Numbered from the stretch's first letter, positions 1 to 8,873 are shown. The stretch is 64,000 nt of DNA from Amycolatopsis nigrescens CSC17Ta-90 (GCF_000384315.1 NZ_ARVW01000001.1:5456157-5520156), one strand, 5' to 3'. Numbers and translations: made by a program. Notes: generated by a model not told the origin, from the sequence alone.

Positions 1-1042
1 CGACCACCCGCGTCCCGGCGCCCTCCGCGGTCTCCACCACGAGACCGAACCACGGTCCGTACACACTACGCAGCCGGCGGTCCACATTGGCCAGACCCAC
101 ACTGCCCGCGCTGCCCCGGCCGGCCAGTATCTCCTTGGCCTCCTCGGGGTCCATGCCGACGCCGTCGTCCTCCACGCTGATCACGCAGTCGTTGCCCTCG
201 GCCTCACCGCGCACCTGCACCAGCCCGCTGCCCGAGCGCGGCTCGATACCGTGCCGGATCGCGTTCTCCACCAGCGGTTCGAGCACCAGGTACGGCACCG
301 CCACGGCGAGCACCTCCGGCGCGACCCTGATCTGCACCTGCAGCCGATCGCCGAGCACGGCCCGCTGCAGCGCCAGATAGGTCTCCACGGCGTGGAACTC
401 TTCCGACACCATGGTGTACTCGCCGTGCCTGGCCAGGCTGTAGCGGGTGTAGTCGGCGAAGTCCAGCATCAGGTCGCGGGCCCGGTCGGGATCCGAACGC
501 ACCAGCGACGCGATCACGGTGAGCGCGTTGTAGACGAAATGCGGCGAGATCTCCGCCCGCAGCGCCCGCAGCTCCGCCTGCGCGGCCTGTTCCGCGGAGG
601 CCTCCAGCCTGCCGCGTTCGAGCGCGTCCACCACCAGCGCGGTGGCTTCGCGCACGGCCGCCGTCCTGACCTCGCCGGCCACCACCAGCACCCCGCTGAA
701 CTCGTCGTGGACGTGCAGCGGGACCGCGGTCAGCGGCGGGCGTCCACTGGGCGCCTCGGTGTGCAGCACCTCGTCGAGCAGCTCGGCGGTCGGTTCGTCG
801 GCCGAGGGCGTACCGGACCACAGCATCGAGCCGGTCAGGTCGGCCAGCCCGGCGCCGCTCGCGCCGAGCAGCCCGCGCAGCCGCCGCAGTGCCCGCTGGG
901 CCTTCGGCGCGGCGAGCCCGTCCTTGAGGTCGGCCGCGATCCGGCGGGTCAGCGCCAGTGTGTCGATCGGGTCCGCGGCCGCCCTGGACCGCCGGGCCCG
1001 GTCCGCGGCCCGGCGGAACGCGCTTTCCGCGGACACCGGCAT
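1..1042 (-). CDS. LytS/YehU-type sensor histidine kinase, 3' end outside window
   Basis: About 347 residues are visible. Around residues 75-145 there is a GAF-like ligand-sensing stretch, then the phosphoacceptor box ISPHFVYNAL with His168, then an HATPase domain with an N-box LVENAIRHG and a glycine box DDGVGM. This is the His_kinase (LytS/YehU) family layout, which autophosphorylates and usually passes phosphate to a LytTR response regulator; that partner would lie off the left edge. No membrane segment is seen in the visible part, so it may be cytosolic. The start is the ATG at 1042. A hairpin separates it from the sugar operon upstream, so it is probably transcribed separately. Confidence 0.85.
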   Translation of the reverse strand, partial: MPVSAESAFRRAADRARRSRAAADPIDTLALTRRIAADLKDGLAAPKAQRALRRLRGLLGASGAGLADLTGSMLWSGTPSADEPTAELLDEVLHTEAPSGRPPLTAVPLHVHDEFSGVLVVAGEVRTAAVREATALVVDALERGRLEASAEQAAQAELRALRAEISPHFVYNALTVIASLVRSDPDRARDLMLDFADYTRYSLARHGEYTMVSEEFHAVETYLALQRAVLGDRLQVQIRVAPEVLAVAVPYLVLEPLVENAIRHGIEPRSGSGLVQVRGEAEGNDCVISVEDDGVGMDPEEAKEILAGRGSAGSVGLANVDRRLRSVYGPWFGLVVETAEGAGTRVV

Positions 1043-1071
1043 AGCCGCTCATCCTAGATCGCCAGGATGCC

Positions 1072-1118
1072 CTTAAGGCCACCATAGGGGCGTTGAATGC
1101 CCTCATGGTGGCCTTAAG
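1072..1118. terminator. Hairpin of intergenic family A
   Basis: A perfect 14-bp inverted repeat (1072-1085 with 1105-1118) is extended inward by GGG/CCC across a one-base bulge. It lies just after the substrate-binding protein stop codon, between two minus-strand genes, so it most likely ends the sugar operon. There is no U-tract. The core AAGGCCACC and the loop GTTGAA are shared with the longer hairpins at 8721 and 11748. Confidence 0.7.
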
Positions 1119-1140
1119 AGCGCGGCTTCAGCGGGTCAGG

Positions 1141-2136
1141 TCAGCACTGTTGCTTGTAGAAGTACTGGGCGTTGGCGTCCATGTCGGCCTTGGTGATGGA
1201 GTGCAGGCCGGCGGTGATGGTGCGCTGGGTCGGCTTGTTCTCCAGCGCGGCCACGGCCTGCTGCACGCCCTGCTGCCCGATCGACGCCGGGTCCTGTGCG
1301 ATCAGGCCCTGGTACTCGCCCTTGCGCAGGCCCTCCACCTCGGACGGGCTGGCGTCGAAGCCGACCAGGTTCACCTGGCCGATCTTGCCCGCGTTGCGCA
1401 GGCCGGTGGCCGCGCCCTCACCGGTGTTCAGGTTGGTGGCGAAGATGCCGACCAGGTCCGGCGTGGCGGACAGGGTCGCGGTCACCTTGGACGCGGCCTG
1501 GTCCGGCTCGTTCTGGGTGAACTGGGTCTCCAGGCCCTTGAGGTTGGGGTGGTTCTTCAGCTCCTCCTCGAAACCCTTGGCCCTGGCGTTGGTGGTGGAG
1601 GTGCCGGCGATGGTGTCCAGCACCAGCACCGAACCCGGCTTGTCGCCGACCAGCTTGGCCAGCGTCTGCGCGGCCAGCTTGCCGCCCTCGGCGTTGTTCG
1701 AGGAGATCGACGAGACCGCGACGCTGGTGTCCTTCAGCGAGGTGTCCACCTCGACGACCTTGGTGCCCCGGTTCTTCACCTGCTGGATCGGCGCGAGCAT
1801 GGCCTGCTCGTCGGTCGGCGCGATGAGCAGCCCGGCCGGCGGCGCGGAGCCGAGCGCGTTCACCTTCTCGGTCTGCATCGCGGCGTCGAACTTCTGCGGC
1901 GCCTGGGTGTCCAATGTGTACCCGAGCTTCTTGGCCTCGGCCTCGGCGCCGCACTGCATCGAGATGTAGAACGGCTCCGCCTGCGCGCCGGGGATCAGGG
2001 TGAGCTTCTTGTTGTTCTGTGTCTGGCCGCCGGCATCGCCGGACTGGCCGACCTGGCCGCTGCCGCAGCCGGCCACCAGCGCCGCGACCGCGAACGCCGA
2101 ACCGGCGGCGGCGAGCGTCTTCCGGTTGAACTTCAT
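1141..2136 (-). CDS. Sugar ABC transporter substrate-binding lipoprotein
   Basis: 331 residues. It starts with a basic n-region and hydrophobic core ending in the lipobox LVAGC (Cys24), so it is a membrane-anchored lipoprotein. The rest follows the ribose-type periplasmic-binding-protein fold (RbsB, peripla_BP_4), with SGDAGG-type linker and motifs such as GLLIAPTDE and VDTS. It captures a sugar outside the membrane for the permease and ATPase encoded upstream. The ATG at 2136 is chosen because the signal peptide begins there; a longer frame upstream runs into the permease gene. Last gene of the LacI-regulated operon, 50 bp after the permease. Mannose or mannoside as ligand is inferred from context. 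Confidence 0.9.
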   Translation of the reverse strand: MKFNRKTLAAAGSAFAVAALVAGCGSGQVGQSGDAGGQTQNNKKLTLIPGAQAEPFYISMQCGAEAEAKKLGYTLDTQAPQKFDAAMQTEKVNALGSAPPAGLLIAPTDEQAMLAPIQQVKNRGTKVVEVDTSLKDTSVAVSSISSNNAEGGKLAAQTLAKLVGDKPGSVLVLDTIAGTSTTNARAKGFEEELKNHPNLKGLETQFTQNEPDQAASKVTATLSATPDLVGIFATNLNTGEGAATGLRNAGKIGQVNLVGFDASPSEVEGLRKGEYQGLIAQDPASIGQQGVQQAVAALENKPTQRTITAGLHSITKADMDANAQYFYKQQC

Positions 2137-2186
2137 CACTGCACCTCTTTGTGCTCGGTAACTGTGCTTGGGAACTGTGCTCGGGA

Positions 2187-3245
2187 CTAACGGGAGTTGC
2201 GAAGCCGGCGGCGTCGCTGGTCGAACCAGACGGCCGCGATGAGCACCGCGCCCACCGCGATCATCTGCCAGAAATCCTGAATTTGCGTGATGTTGAAGCC
2301 CTTCTTCAGCACTGCCGGGATGAACACCCCGATCACCGTGCCGAGTACCGAGCCGACCCCGCCGAAGAGGCTGGTACCGCCCATCACGGTGGCCGCGATC
2401 GCGTTCAGGTTGTCGGTGGTGTGCGCCGTGATGGTCGTCGACGCGTAGTACGCCAGCGACATGAAACCGGCGATCCCGGCCAGGAAACCGGTGAGCAGGT
2501 ACACCTTCAGCAGGTGCGCGGTCACGCCGATGCCGGAGCGCCGCGCCGCCTCCGCGTTGGAGCCGACCGCGTAGGTGTAGCGGCCGAACTTGGTGGTGTG
2601 CAGCAGCCAGGCGCCGATCAGGGTGATCACCACGGCCACGATCACCAGGTTCGGCACGCCGCCGAACGAGGTGCCGTAGCCGAGCGTGTTGTTCAGCGCG
2701 GTCGGCACGCTGCGCACGTCGGAGCCGTTGTTCAGCAGGTACGCGGCGCCGAGCGCGGCGCCCATCGTGCCAAGGGTGACGATCAGCGGCGGGATCTTCG
2801 CCACCGCGATCAGGAACCCGTTGAGCAGGCCCCATACCGTGCCGGCCAGCACCGCGGCGATCAGGCCGACGGTGATCACGCCCCAGCCGGCGGCGCTGGC
2901 GTTGCCGTCGCTGAGGCCTTCCATGGTCTTGCCGCCGACCATGCCCGCGAAGATCAGCACCGAGCCGACGGACAGGTCGATGCCGGAGGTGATGATCACG
3001 AAGGTCATCCCGACCGAGAGCACCAGCAGCACCGAGGTCTCGATCAGCAGGGTCTGCAGGGTGAACACGCTGGCGAACTCGGCCGGCCGCAGCGCGGTGA
3101 ACACCACGATCAGCGCGAGCAGCACCAGCGCGATCCAGAACGTGTTCGCCGAGACCAGCCTCGCCCCGAGCGGCCGTTTGGCGAACCCGCCGGTTCCGTC
3201 CACTTCGGACTGAACCGCGGCCTTGGTGTCGGTGGCCTTCGTCAT
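2187..3245 (-). CDS. Sugar ABC transporter permease (RbsC/BPD_transp_2 family)
   Basis: 352 residues, very hydrophobic, with about ten predicted membrane segments. Family-typical stretches include SGIDLSVGSVL, GLLNG and YAVGSNAEAARRSGI, the last being the cytoplasmic loop that contacts the ATPase. It forms the membrane channel for the sugar bound by the lipoprotein. The ATG at 3245 overlaps the stop of the ATPase gene by four bases, so the two are translationally coupled. The N-terminal 30 residues are hydrophilic and probably cytoplasmic. Confidence 0.92.
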   Translation of the reverse strand: MTKATDTKAAVQSEVDGTGGFAKRPLGARLVSANTFWIALVLLALIVVFTALRPAEFASVFTLQTLLIETSVLLVLSVGMTFVIITSGIDLSVGSVLIFAGMVGGKTMEGLSDGNASAAGWGVITVGLIAAVLAGTVWGLLNGFLIAVAKIPPLIVTLGTMGAALGAAYLLNNGSDVRSVPTALNNTLGYGTSFGGVPNLVIVAVVITLIGAWLLHTTKFGRYTYAVGSNAEAARRSGIGVTAHLLKVYLLTGFLAGIAGFMSLAYYASTTITAHTTDNLNAIAATVMGGTSLFGGVGSVLGTVIGVFIPAVLKKGFNITQIQDFWQMIAVGAVLIAAVWFDQRRRRLRNSR

Positions 3246-4009
3246 GCGGCCTCCTCCTGGGTCAAAGCGCCGGTCATCGCGGCGACGAGGTCTTCCAGCT
3301 TGGTGTCCCGCGAGGCGAACCTGGCCACCCGCCTGCCGAGGCGCAGCACCTCGACCCGGTCCGCGACCGAGAGCACCTCGGGCATGTTGTGGCTGATCAG
3401 CACCACCGCGATGCCCTCGTCGCGGACCCGCTTGATCACGTCCAGCACGCGCTCGCGCTGCACCACGCCGAGTGCGGCGGTCGGCTCGTCCATGAACACG
3501 ACCTTGCTGGCCCACACCACCGACCTGGCCACCGCGACGCTTTGCCGCTGGCCGCCGGACAGCGAGCCGATCGGCACGTCGGTGCTCTGCAGGGTGACGC
3601 CGAGCCGCTGGAACTCCTCGACCGCGCGGCGGCGCATCTCCGGCTTGTCCAGCATGCCGAGCTTGCCGAGGATGCCCTTGCGGTGGATCTCCCTGCCCAG
3701 GAACAGGTTCGCCGCCGGGTCGAGCTCGGGCGCCACCGCGAGGTCCTGGTACACGGTCTCGATGCCGAGCCGCCGCGCGGTGGTCGGCGAGTCCAGCACG
3801 ACCTTCTCGCCGTCCAGCAGCAGCGCGCCCTCGTCCGGCTGTTCCGCGCCGGAGAGGCATTTGACCAGGGTGGACTTGCCGGCGCCGTTGTCCCCGATCA
3901 GCGCGGTGACCTCACCGGCACGGGCCTGGAAGGACGCGCCGCGCAGCGCCTCCACCGAGCCGTACCGCTTGGTCAGCCCCTGCGCGTCGAGCAGGATCTC
4001 CTCGTTCAT
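3242..4009 (-). CDS. Sugar ABC transporter ATP-binding protein, single domain
   Basis: 255 residues. Walker A is GDNGAGKST (residues 39-47), the Q-loop is in TVYQDLAV, the signature is LSGGQ (150-154), Walker B is VVFMDEP (170-176), and the switch His is in LISHN. It energises uptake by the neighbouring permease. Ribose-type systems often carry a duplicated ATPase of about 500 residues; this one is half that length and resembles the fructose/FrcA-like single-domain group. Its ATG overlaps the isomerase stop by four bases. Confidence 0.92.
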   Translation of the reverse strand: MNEEILLDAQGLTKRYGSVEALRGASFQARAGEVTALIGDNGAGKSTLVKCLSGAEQPDEGALLLDGEKVVLDSPTTARRLGIETVYQDLAVAPELDPAANLFLGREIHRKGILGKLGMLDKPEMRRRAVEEFQRLGVTLQSTDVPIGSLSGGQRQSVAVARSVVWASKVVFMDEPTAALGVVQRERVLDVIKRVRDEGIAVVLISHNMPEVLSVADRVEVLRLGRRVARFASRDTKLEDLVAAMTGALTQEEAA

Positions 4010-5040
4010 CCCTGCCTCCCCGATACGGGTGGAAGGCAGCGGACCAACGTCAGGTCACCTTCCACAGTGGACTCTCCGGCGGCGTAGGGCACCACCAGCG
4101 TTTCACCTTTGGCCAGCGTGAGCTCGCCGCTGTGCTCGGTGCGAAGCGTGCCGGAGCCGTCCAGCACGACCAGCACCGCGAAGGACGGGTCCAGCGACAA
4201 CGACGGCGACGGCCGCACCTGCTGGGCGCGGAAGAACTCGGCGGCGTCGTCCACCAGCAGCTCGACGGTGGGGCCGGGCAGCCCGGCGGTCCGCTTGACG
4301 ATGCTCCGCAGCCGCTCCTCGTCCCAGCCGGAGGTGTCCAGCGCCTCGATCGCGGTCTCGAAGCCGAGGCCGAGGTGGCCCTTCTCCGGGTTCGCCAGGA
4401 AGTCGCGCCACTCCAGGGTGAGCGAGAAGTCGGTCGGCTGCTGCAGCTCGACCACGAACACGCCCTCGCCGATCGCGTGCGGCAGCCCGGCCGGGATGTA
4501 CACCGTGTCGCCGGCGGTGACCGGGACGCTGTTCAGCGCGTCGAGCATGGCCGGTGCGTCCTGTTCCCGCGCCCACTCGTTGATCGTCGCCGCGCTGTGT
4601 GACTCCTTGAAGCCGGGGTAGACGCGCGGGTCGTCGCCGTAGGTGCCGACCACGATCCAGGCTTCGGTCTTGCCGAAGTGCGAGTCGAAGTGCTCCTTGG
4701 CGAAGGAGTTCGAAGGATGGAAGTGCACCGGCAGCCGCTGCCCCGCGTCCAGCAGCTTGACCAGCAGGCCGGTGGAGTCGGCGAACGCCGCGACGTGCTT
4801 GGCGCCCAGCCAGGTTTCGGGATCGGCCCGCACCGCGTCCCGCAGCAACTGGCCGTCGGGCAGCCTGGTCAGCCCGTTCTCCGGCTGGCCGAACAGGGTG
4901 GTGGTGGAGCCGACCCAATCCTCGGGGCCGAACTTCGCGGACTCGCCCGCACCGCGCAGCGCGGCGATCGCGTCGCCACCGCGGTAGAACTGCGGCGGCT
5001 GGTTCGCCGGAAGCTTGATGGGGCTCGAATACCCGCTCAC
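4006..5040 (-). CDS. manA: Class I mannose-6-phosphate isomerase-like cupin
   Basis: 344 residues. The metal-binding cupin motif is visible as VHFHPS (His106, His108) with Glu127 in KTEAW and a later histidine in GLPHAIGEG, the ligand set of type I phosphomannose isomerases. These interconvert mannose-6-phosphate and fructose-6-phosphate in the cytoplasm. The GTG at 5040 is chosen because it overlaps the LacI stop codon by four bases and begins the conserved region. Placed between regulator and transporter, it supports mannose as the substrate of the locus. No sugar kinase is present nearby, so the phosphate must be added elsewhere. Confidence 0.85.
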   Translation of the reverse strand: MSGYSSPIKLPANQPPQFYRGGDAIAALRGAGESAKFGPEDWVGSTTTLFGQPENGLTRLPDGQLLRDAVRADPETWLGAKHVAAFADSTGLLVKLLDAGQRLPVHFHPSNSFAKEHFDSHFGKTEAWIVVGTYGDDPRVYPGFKESHSAATINEWAREQDAPAMLDALNSVPVTAGDTVYIPAGLPHAIGEGVFVVELQQPTDFSLTLEWRDFLANPEKGHLGLGFETAIEALDTSGWDEERLRSIVKRTAGLPGPTVELLVDDAAEFFRAQQVRPSPSLSLDPSFAVLVVLDGSGTLRTEHSGELTLAKGETLVVPYAAGESTVEGDLTLVRCLPPVSGRQG

Positions 5041-6092
5041 GGGCGGACCTCCCCGGAACCGCGGGCTACAAGACGCACAGGAAGAACTACCTTTCTCGGG
5101 GTGGACTGATCGCCCTCGACACGGGCGAAGAGCAGTTCTGCGGCCGATTCGCCGAGCGCGCTCACGTCGTGCGCGATCACGGTGACCGGCGGGTCGAGCA
5201 TGTCGGCCAGCTCGAAGTCGTCGAAGCCGACCACGGCCGGGCGCGCGACGTCGTGCGCGCCGTGCGCCAGCGCACGCAGCAGGTGCACGGTGACCCGGTT
5301 GTTGCCGGCCACGATGGCGGTGGCCGGTTCGGCGCCCGAAAGCAGCGCGCGGACCGCTTCGCCGACCGTTTCCGGGGTGGGCGTGCGCATCACGACCAGG
5401 CGCTCGTCGTAGCGGATGCCGGCCCGCGCGCAGCCTTCGCGGAAGCCGCGCAGCCGCTCGGCGGCGGTGAAGATGTCCGGGCTGTCCGCGAGGAAGGCGA
5501 TCCGGCGGTGGCCGAAGGACGCCAGGTGGGTGACCGCCTCGACGGTGCCGCCGATGTTGTCCACCAGCACGGTGTCCGCGACGATGTCGCCGGCCGGTCG
5601 GTCGATGAACACCACCGGGGTGCCGGCCCGCATCTCCGGCACCAGGTAGCCGTGCTGCATCCCGGCCGGCACGACCAGGATGCCGTCCACCCGGCGGGAG
5701 CAGAACTCCAGCGCCAGCTCGCGTTCCCGGCCCGAGTTCTCCTCGGAGGAGCCGGTGAGCACCTGGCGGCCGAAGGAGCCGGCGATCTTCTCCACGGCCC
5801 GGTTGAGCTCGGAGTAGAACGGGTTGCCGACGTCCTCCACGATCAGCCCGATGGTGCCGGTGGTGGAGCCGCGGCGCAGGTTGCGCGCGCCGAGGTTGCG
5901 CCGGAACCCGAGCTGTTCGATCGCGGCCAGCACCCGCTCGGCGGTCTCCGGGTGCACCGCCGGCTCGTCGTTCACCACCCGGGAGACCGTCTTGATGCTC
6001 ACTCCGGCCAGCCGGGCCACATCGCTCATGGTGGCCCGCCGGCTGGTCCCTTTGGGGGAACCGCCGCGGCCATCGGACGACAACGTTGTCAT
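5037..6092 (-). CDS. LacI-family transcriptional regulator of the mannose-type locus
   Basis: 351 residues from the ATG at 6092. The helix-turn-helix MSDVARLAGVSIKTVSRVVN starts at Met22, followed by the LacI hinge and a periplasmic-binding-protein-like effector domain (VEDVGNPFY, FIDRPAGD, VGFDDFELADML). LacI proteins repress catabolic genes until a sugar binds. First gene of an overlapping five-gene operon. A perfect 12-bp palindrome covers codons 1-5, and LacI proteins usually begin near the helix-turn-helix, so the true start may be Met22 (6029), which would put the operator in the untranslated leader. No Shine-Dalgarno is clear for either start. Confidence 0.9.
   Translation of the reverse strand: MTTLSSDGRGGSPKGTSRRATMSDVARLAGVSIKTVSRVVNDEPAVHPETAERVLAAIEQLGFRRNLGARNLRRGSTTGTIGLIVEDVGNPFYSELNRAVEKIAGSFGRQVLTGSSEENSGRERELALEFCSRRVDGILVVPAGMQHGYLVPEMRAGTPVVFIDRPAGDIVADTVLVDNIGGTVEAVTHLASFGHRRIAFLADSPDIFTAAERLRGFREGCARAGIRYDERLVVMRTPTPETVGEAVRALLSGAEPATAIVAGNNRVTVHLLRALAHGAHDVARPAVVGFDDFELADMLDPPVTVIAHDVSALGESAAELLFARVEGDQSTPRKVVLPVRLVARGSGEVRP
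6079..6090. promoter_or_regulatory. LacI operator O1
   Basis: GACAACGTTGTC is a perfect 12-bp palindrome with the central CG typical of LacI-family operators. It overlaps the upstream start codon of the regulator gene, fitting autoregulation of the isomerase and transport operon. Confidence 0.75.
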
Positions 6093-6210
6093 AGTGCAGC
6101 GGATTGCACACCAAAAACGGGCGGGCTGTCAATGCCTGACTCCATGCCTGAGTCGCTGCCTGAGCCGGATCGCGGGTTTGTCCGGTATCGGACAGGGTGC
6201 GCCAGGTTTC

Positions 6211-6240
6211 TTGACGCACGGCCTGCCGATGCGCCAGGTT
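6211..6240 (+). promoter_or_regulatory. Possible promoter of the GH92 gene
   Basis: TTGACG at 6211-6216 and CAGGTT at 6235-6240 are separated by 18 bp, which fits a housekeeping-sigma promoter. Transcription would start near 6247, just before operator O2. The -10 matches only the A and final T of the consensus, so this is tentative. Confidence 0.35.
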
Positions 6241-6258
6241 ACTGCTGGTACGAGCGTG

Positions 6259-6270
6259 GACAACGATGTC
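6259..6270. promoter_or_regulatory. LacI operator O2
   Basis: GACAACGATGTC matches operator O1 at 11 of 12 positions. It lies directly before the GH92 ribosome-binding site AGGAGG (6271-6276), where a bound repressor would block transcription or initiation. The two sites are 180 bp apart and flank the divergent promoters. Confidence 0.65.
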
Positions 6271-6282
6271 AGGAGGCTGCTC

Positions 6283-8703
6283 ATGCGACCGGTGAGGCCG
6301 ACCCGGAGTGCTGCACTCCTCCTGACCGCCGTGGTCCCGGCTGCCCTGCTGGTCCCGGCCACCGCCTCGGCGGCCCAGCGGCCCGCCGACCCGGTCGACT
6401 CGGTGAACACGTTCATCGGCACCAAGGACGACGGGAACACCTTCCCCGGCGCGTCCGCGCCCTTCGGCATGACCCAGGTCAGCCCGATCGGCTCGCACTA
6501 CGCCGGCTACCGGTACGAGGACCCGGCGATCCGGGGTTTCGGGCACTTCTTCCTGTCCGGCGCCGGATGTTGGGAGCAGGGCGGGCTGGTGTCCACGCTG
6601 CCGACCACCGGTTCGGTCGGGCCGGGCGCCGAGTTCGACACCACGAAGCCGGACACCTTCGACCACAAGCGGTACGCCTCCCCGTACACGCATGAAGGCG
6701 AGGTCGGCAAACCCGGCTACTACAAGGTGCGCCTGACTGGCTACGGCGGCGTGGACGTGGAGACCACCGCCACCACCAGGGCCGGGGTCGAGCGCTATAC
6801 CTTCGCCAAGGGTTCGGGTGCGAACGTCTTCGTGAACACCGGGCAGGCCAACGACAAGGAGCCGGTGACCGCGAGCAGCGTCCGGGTGCTGGACGACCGG
6901 ACGGTGGCCGGCACCGTCGAGTCGCAGGCGTTTTGCGGCGGAAAGCCTTACACCACGCACTTCGTTACCAGGTTCGACCGGCCGTTCAGCGGTTTCGGCA
7001 CCTGGTCGCCCGACGGCGGCACCCCCGGCGCCCGGGAGTCCGCGGGCGGGGCCGGGCTCCGCGGCGCGTGGCTCTCCTTCGGCGACGCCGGGCAGGTCAC
7101 CGCGACCACCTCGATCTCGCACGTGGACGCCGAGGGCGCGGCCGGGAACCTGGCCGCCGAGGGCACCTCCCACGGCAGGCTCCGCTCGTTCGACGACGTG
7201 CGGGACGGCGCGCAGCGGAACTGGCGCAAGGAACTGTCCACAATAGACATCTCCGGCGGGGCGCCGGACGACCGCACGGTCTTCTACACCTCGCTTTACC
7301 ACTCCCTGCTGCAGCCGCTGACCGGCAACGACGCCGACGGCCGCTACCGGGGCTTCGACGACAAGGTGCACCGGGCGATCGGCTGGACCTACTACGAGTT
7401 CTTCTCGCTCTGGGACACCTACCGCACGCAGAACCAGCTGCTCGCTCTGCTGCGGCCGGCCAGGGCGAGGGACATCGCGAAGTCCGTGCTGGCCATCCAG
7501 GACCAGGGCGGCTGGCTGCCGCGCTGGGCCTACGCCAACCAGGAGACCAACACGATGACCGGCGACCCGGTCACCCCGTTCCTGGTCGACCTGTGGCGCT
7601 TCGGCGCGCTGAAGGGCATGGAGGGCCAGGCTTACCGGGCGCTGAAGCAGAACGCGGAGCAGGTGCCGCCGGCCGAGTCGCCGTTCCAGGGCAGGTCCGG
7701 CAACGAGAGCTACCAGGCCAATGGTTTCGTGCAGTACGACCCGGACTTCCCGAAAAAGGGCCAGGACACCGACCCGAACCACGGTGCGTCGGCGACCATG
7801 GAGTACGCGCTCGCGGACTGCTCGCTTTCGCTGATGGCCAAGGGGCTCGGCAGGAACGGGGACGCGCGGGCGCTGGCCGAGCGCGGCCGGAACTACCAGC
7901 AGGTGTGGGACTCCAGCGTGTCCGACCGCGGGGTCACCGGCTTCCCGCGGCCGAAGGTCGAGGGCGGCTCCTGGTACAGCCCGCCGGACAAGCCGTACAC
8001 CCCGCAGGGGCAGGACGGTTTCCACGAGGGCACCGCCTGGCAGTACCAGTGGCTGGCGCAGCAGGACGTGACCGGGCTGGTGCAGCGGATGGGCGGCCGG
8101 GAGGCCACCGGCGCCAGGCTGGACGACTTCTTCGCCTACTCCGACCTGCTCGCCGACCCGGCCAAGACCGTGCGCGAGAAGTGGGTCATCGGCAGTTACG
8201 ACTACTACAACCAGTTCAGGTACAACCCGAACAACGAGCCCGACCTGCACGCGCCCTGGATGTACGCGCTGACCGGGCAGCCGTGGAAGACCTCCGCGGT
8301 GGTGCGGGCCGCGCACACCCTGTTCACCAACGCCCCGGACGGGGTGACCGGCAACGACGACCTCGGCACCATGTCCGCCTGGTACGTGTTCAGCGCGCTC
8401 GGCATGTACCCGGCGACGCCGGGCACCGGGCAGTTCGTGCTCAACGCGCCGCGGTTCGCCAAGGCCGTGGTGCACCTGGAGAACCGCCGCGACATCGTGA
8501 TCGAAGGGGCGGGGGCGCGGCCGTCGGAGATCCAGTACGTGCGGGACCTCAAGGTGAACGGCCGGCCCAGCGACCGGGTCTGGGTCGATCTCGAGCAGCT
8601 GACCCGCGGCGCCCGGCTCAACTTCGGCCTCACCTCCGACCCCGCCCAAGCCACCTGGGCCACTTCCCCCGCCTCCACCCCTCCCTCCCCCTGCTCCTCG
8701 TAA
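6283..8703 (+). CDS. Secreted GH92 alpha-mannosidase
   Basis: 806 residues. A Sec signal peptide occupies about residues 1-31, ending ASAAQ. The mature protein has GH92 hallmarks: NTFIGTKDDG near the N-terminus, GFGHFFLSG, YYEFFSLWDTYRTQ, the likely catalytic-acid region HEGTAWQYQW, and GNDDLGTMSAWYVFSALG near the C-terminus. GH92 enzymes are calcium-dependent exo-acting alpha-mannosidases that remove mannose from glycans. The ATG at 6283 is set by AGGAGG six bases upstream. Divergent from the LacI-controlled operon and sharing its operator, it probably supplies the mannose that operon imports. Confidence 0.93.
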   Translation: MRPVRPTRSAALLLTAVVPAALLVPATASAAQRPADPVDSVNTFIGTKDDGNTFPGASAPFGMTQVSPIGSHYAGYRYEDPAIRGFGHFFLSGAGCWEQGGLVSTLPTTGSVGPGAEFDTTKPDTFDHKRYASPYTHEGEVGKPGYYKVRLTGYGGVDVETTATTRAGVERYTFAKGSGANVFVNTGQANDKEPVTASSVRVLDDRTVAGTVESQAFCGGKPYTTHFVTRFDRPFSGFGTWSPDGGTPGARESAGGAGLRGAWLSFGDAGQVTATTSISHVDAEGAAGNLAAEGTSHGRLRSFDDVRDGAQRNWRKELSTIDISGGAPDDRTVFYTSLYHSLLQPLTGNDADGRYRGFDDKVHRAIGWTYYEFFSLWDTYRTQNQLLALLRPARARDIAKSVLAIQDQGGWLPRWAYANQETNTMTGDPVTPFLVDLWRFGALKGMEGQAYRALKQNAEQVPPAESPFQGRSGNESYQANGFVQYDPDFPKKGQDTDPNHGASATMEYALADCSLSLMAKGLGRNGDARALAERGRNYQQVWDSSVSDRGVTGFPRPKVEGGSWYSPPDKPYTPQGQDGFHEGTAWQYQWLAQQDVTGLVQRMGGREATGARLDDFFAYSDLLADPAKTVREKWVIGSYDYYNQFRYNPNNEPDLHAPWMYALTGQPWKTSAVVRAAHTLFTNAPDGVTGNDDLGTMSAWYVFSALGMYPATPGTGQFVLNAPRFAKAVVHLENRRDIVIEGAGARPSEIQYVRDLKVNGRPSDRVWVDLEQLTRGARLNFGLTSDPAQATWATSPASTPPSPCSS

Positions 8704-8720
8704 CCTCCCCGCCCCGGCTG

Positions 8721-8773
8721 TCCGTGAAGGGCACCTTGCCTACGTTGAAGGTAGGCAAGGTGCCCTTCACGGA
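8721..8773. terminator. 23-bp perfect hairpin, family A
   Basis: Arms 8721-8743 and 8751-8773 are perfectly complementary around the loop GTTGAAG. It starts 17 bp after the GH92 stop codon and probably ends that transcript. It lacks a U-tract. It is nearly identical to the hairpin at 11748-11802, with a compensated change in the stem. Confidence 0.8.
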
Positions 8774-8794
8774 CTAAACGGAGGAGTGGACACA

Positions 8795-8833
8795 ATGGAC
8801 ACGAGGGGCCGAGTTAACCGCTGCTACCAGTGA
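8795..8833 (+). CDS. Short translated leader, 12 codons
   Basis: ATG at 8795 follows a strong ribosome-binding site GGAGGAG (8780-8786) at eight-base spacing and opens a 12-residue frame, MDTRGRVNRCYQ, ending TGA at 8833. It is about 145 bp before the DUF3817 gene. The peptide matches nothing I recognise; the strong site is the only evidence of translation. It could be a regulatory upstream frame or chance. Confidence 0.35.
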   Translation: MDTRGRVNRCYQ

Positions 8834-8859
8834 TTATGCTCACCACCCCCGGTGTTCCG

Positions 8860-8873
8860 GTGATCGCGATCAC
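8860..8873. promoter_or_regulatory. 14-bp palindrome resembling a CRP/GlxR site
   Basis: GTGATCGCGATCAC is a perfect palindrome that contains GTGA-N6-TCAC, the core recognised by actinobacterial CRP/GlxR-type regulators. It lies about 105 bp upstream of the DUF3817 gene. Binding is inferred from the motif only. Confidence 0.45.

Noticed and set aside
4006..8649. A very long minus-strand open frame running through the GH92 and LacI region
   Set aside because: It is antisense to GH92 and LacI, its product is low-complexity Arg/Val-rich sequence, and only its last part coincides with the real isomerase gene.
8795..8833. RiPP precursor peptide
   Set aside because: Twelve residues with one Cys, no leader/core division and no modifying enzyme nearby.
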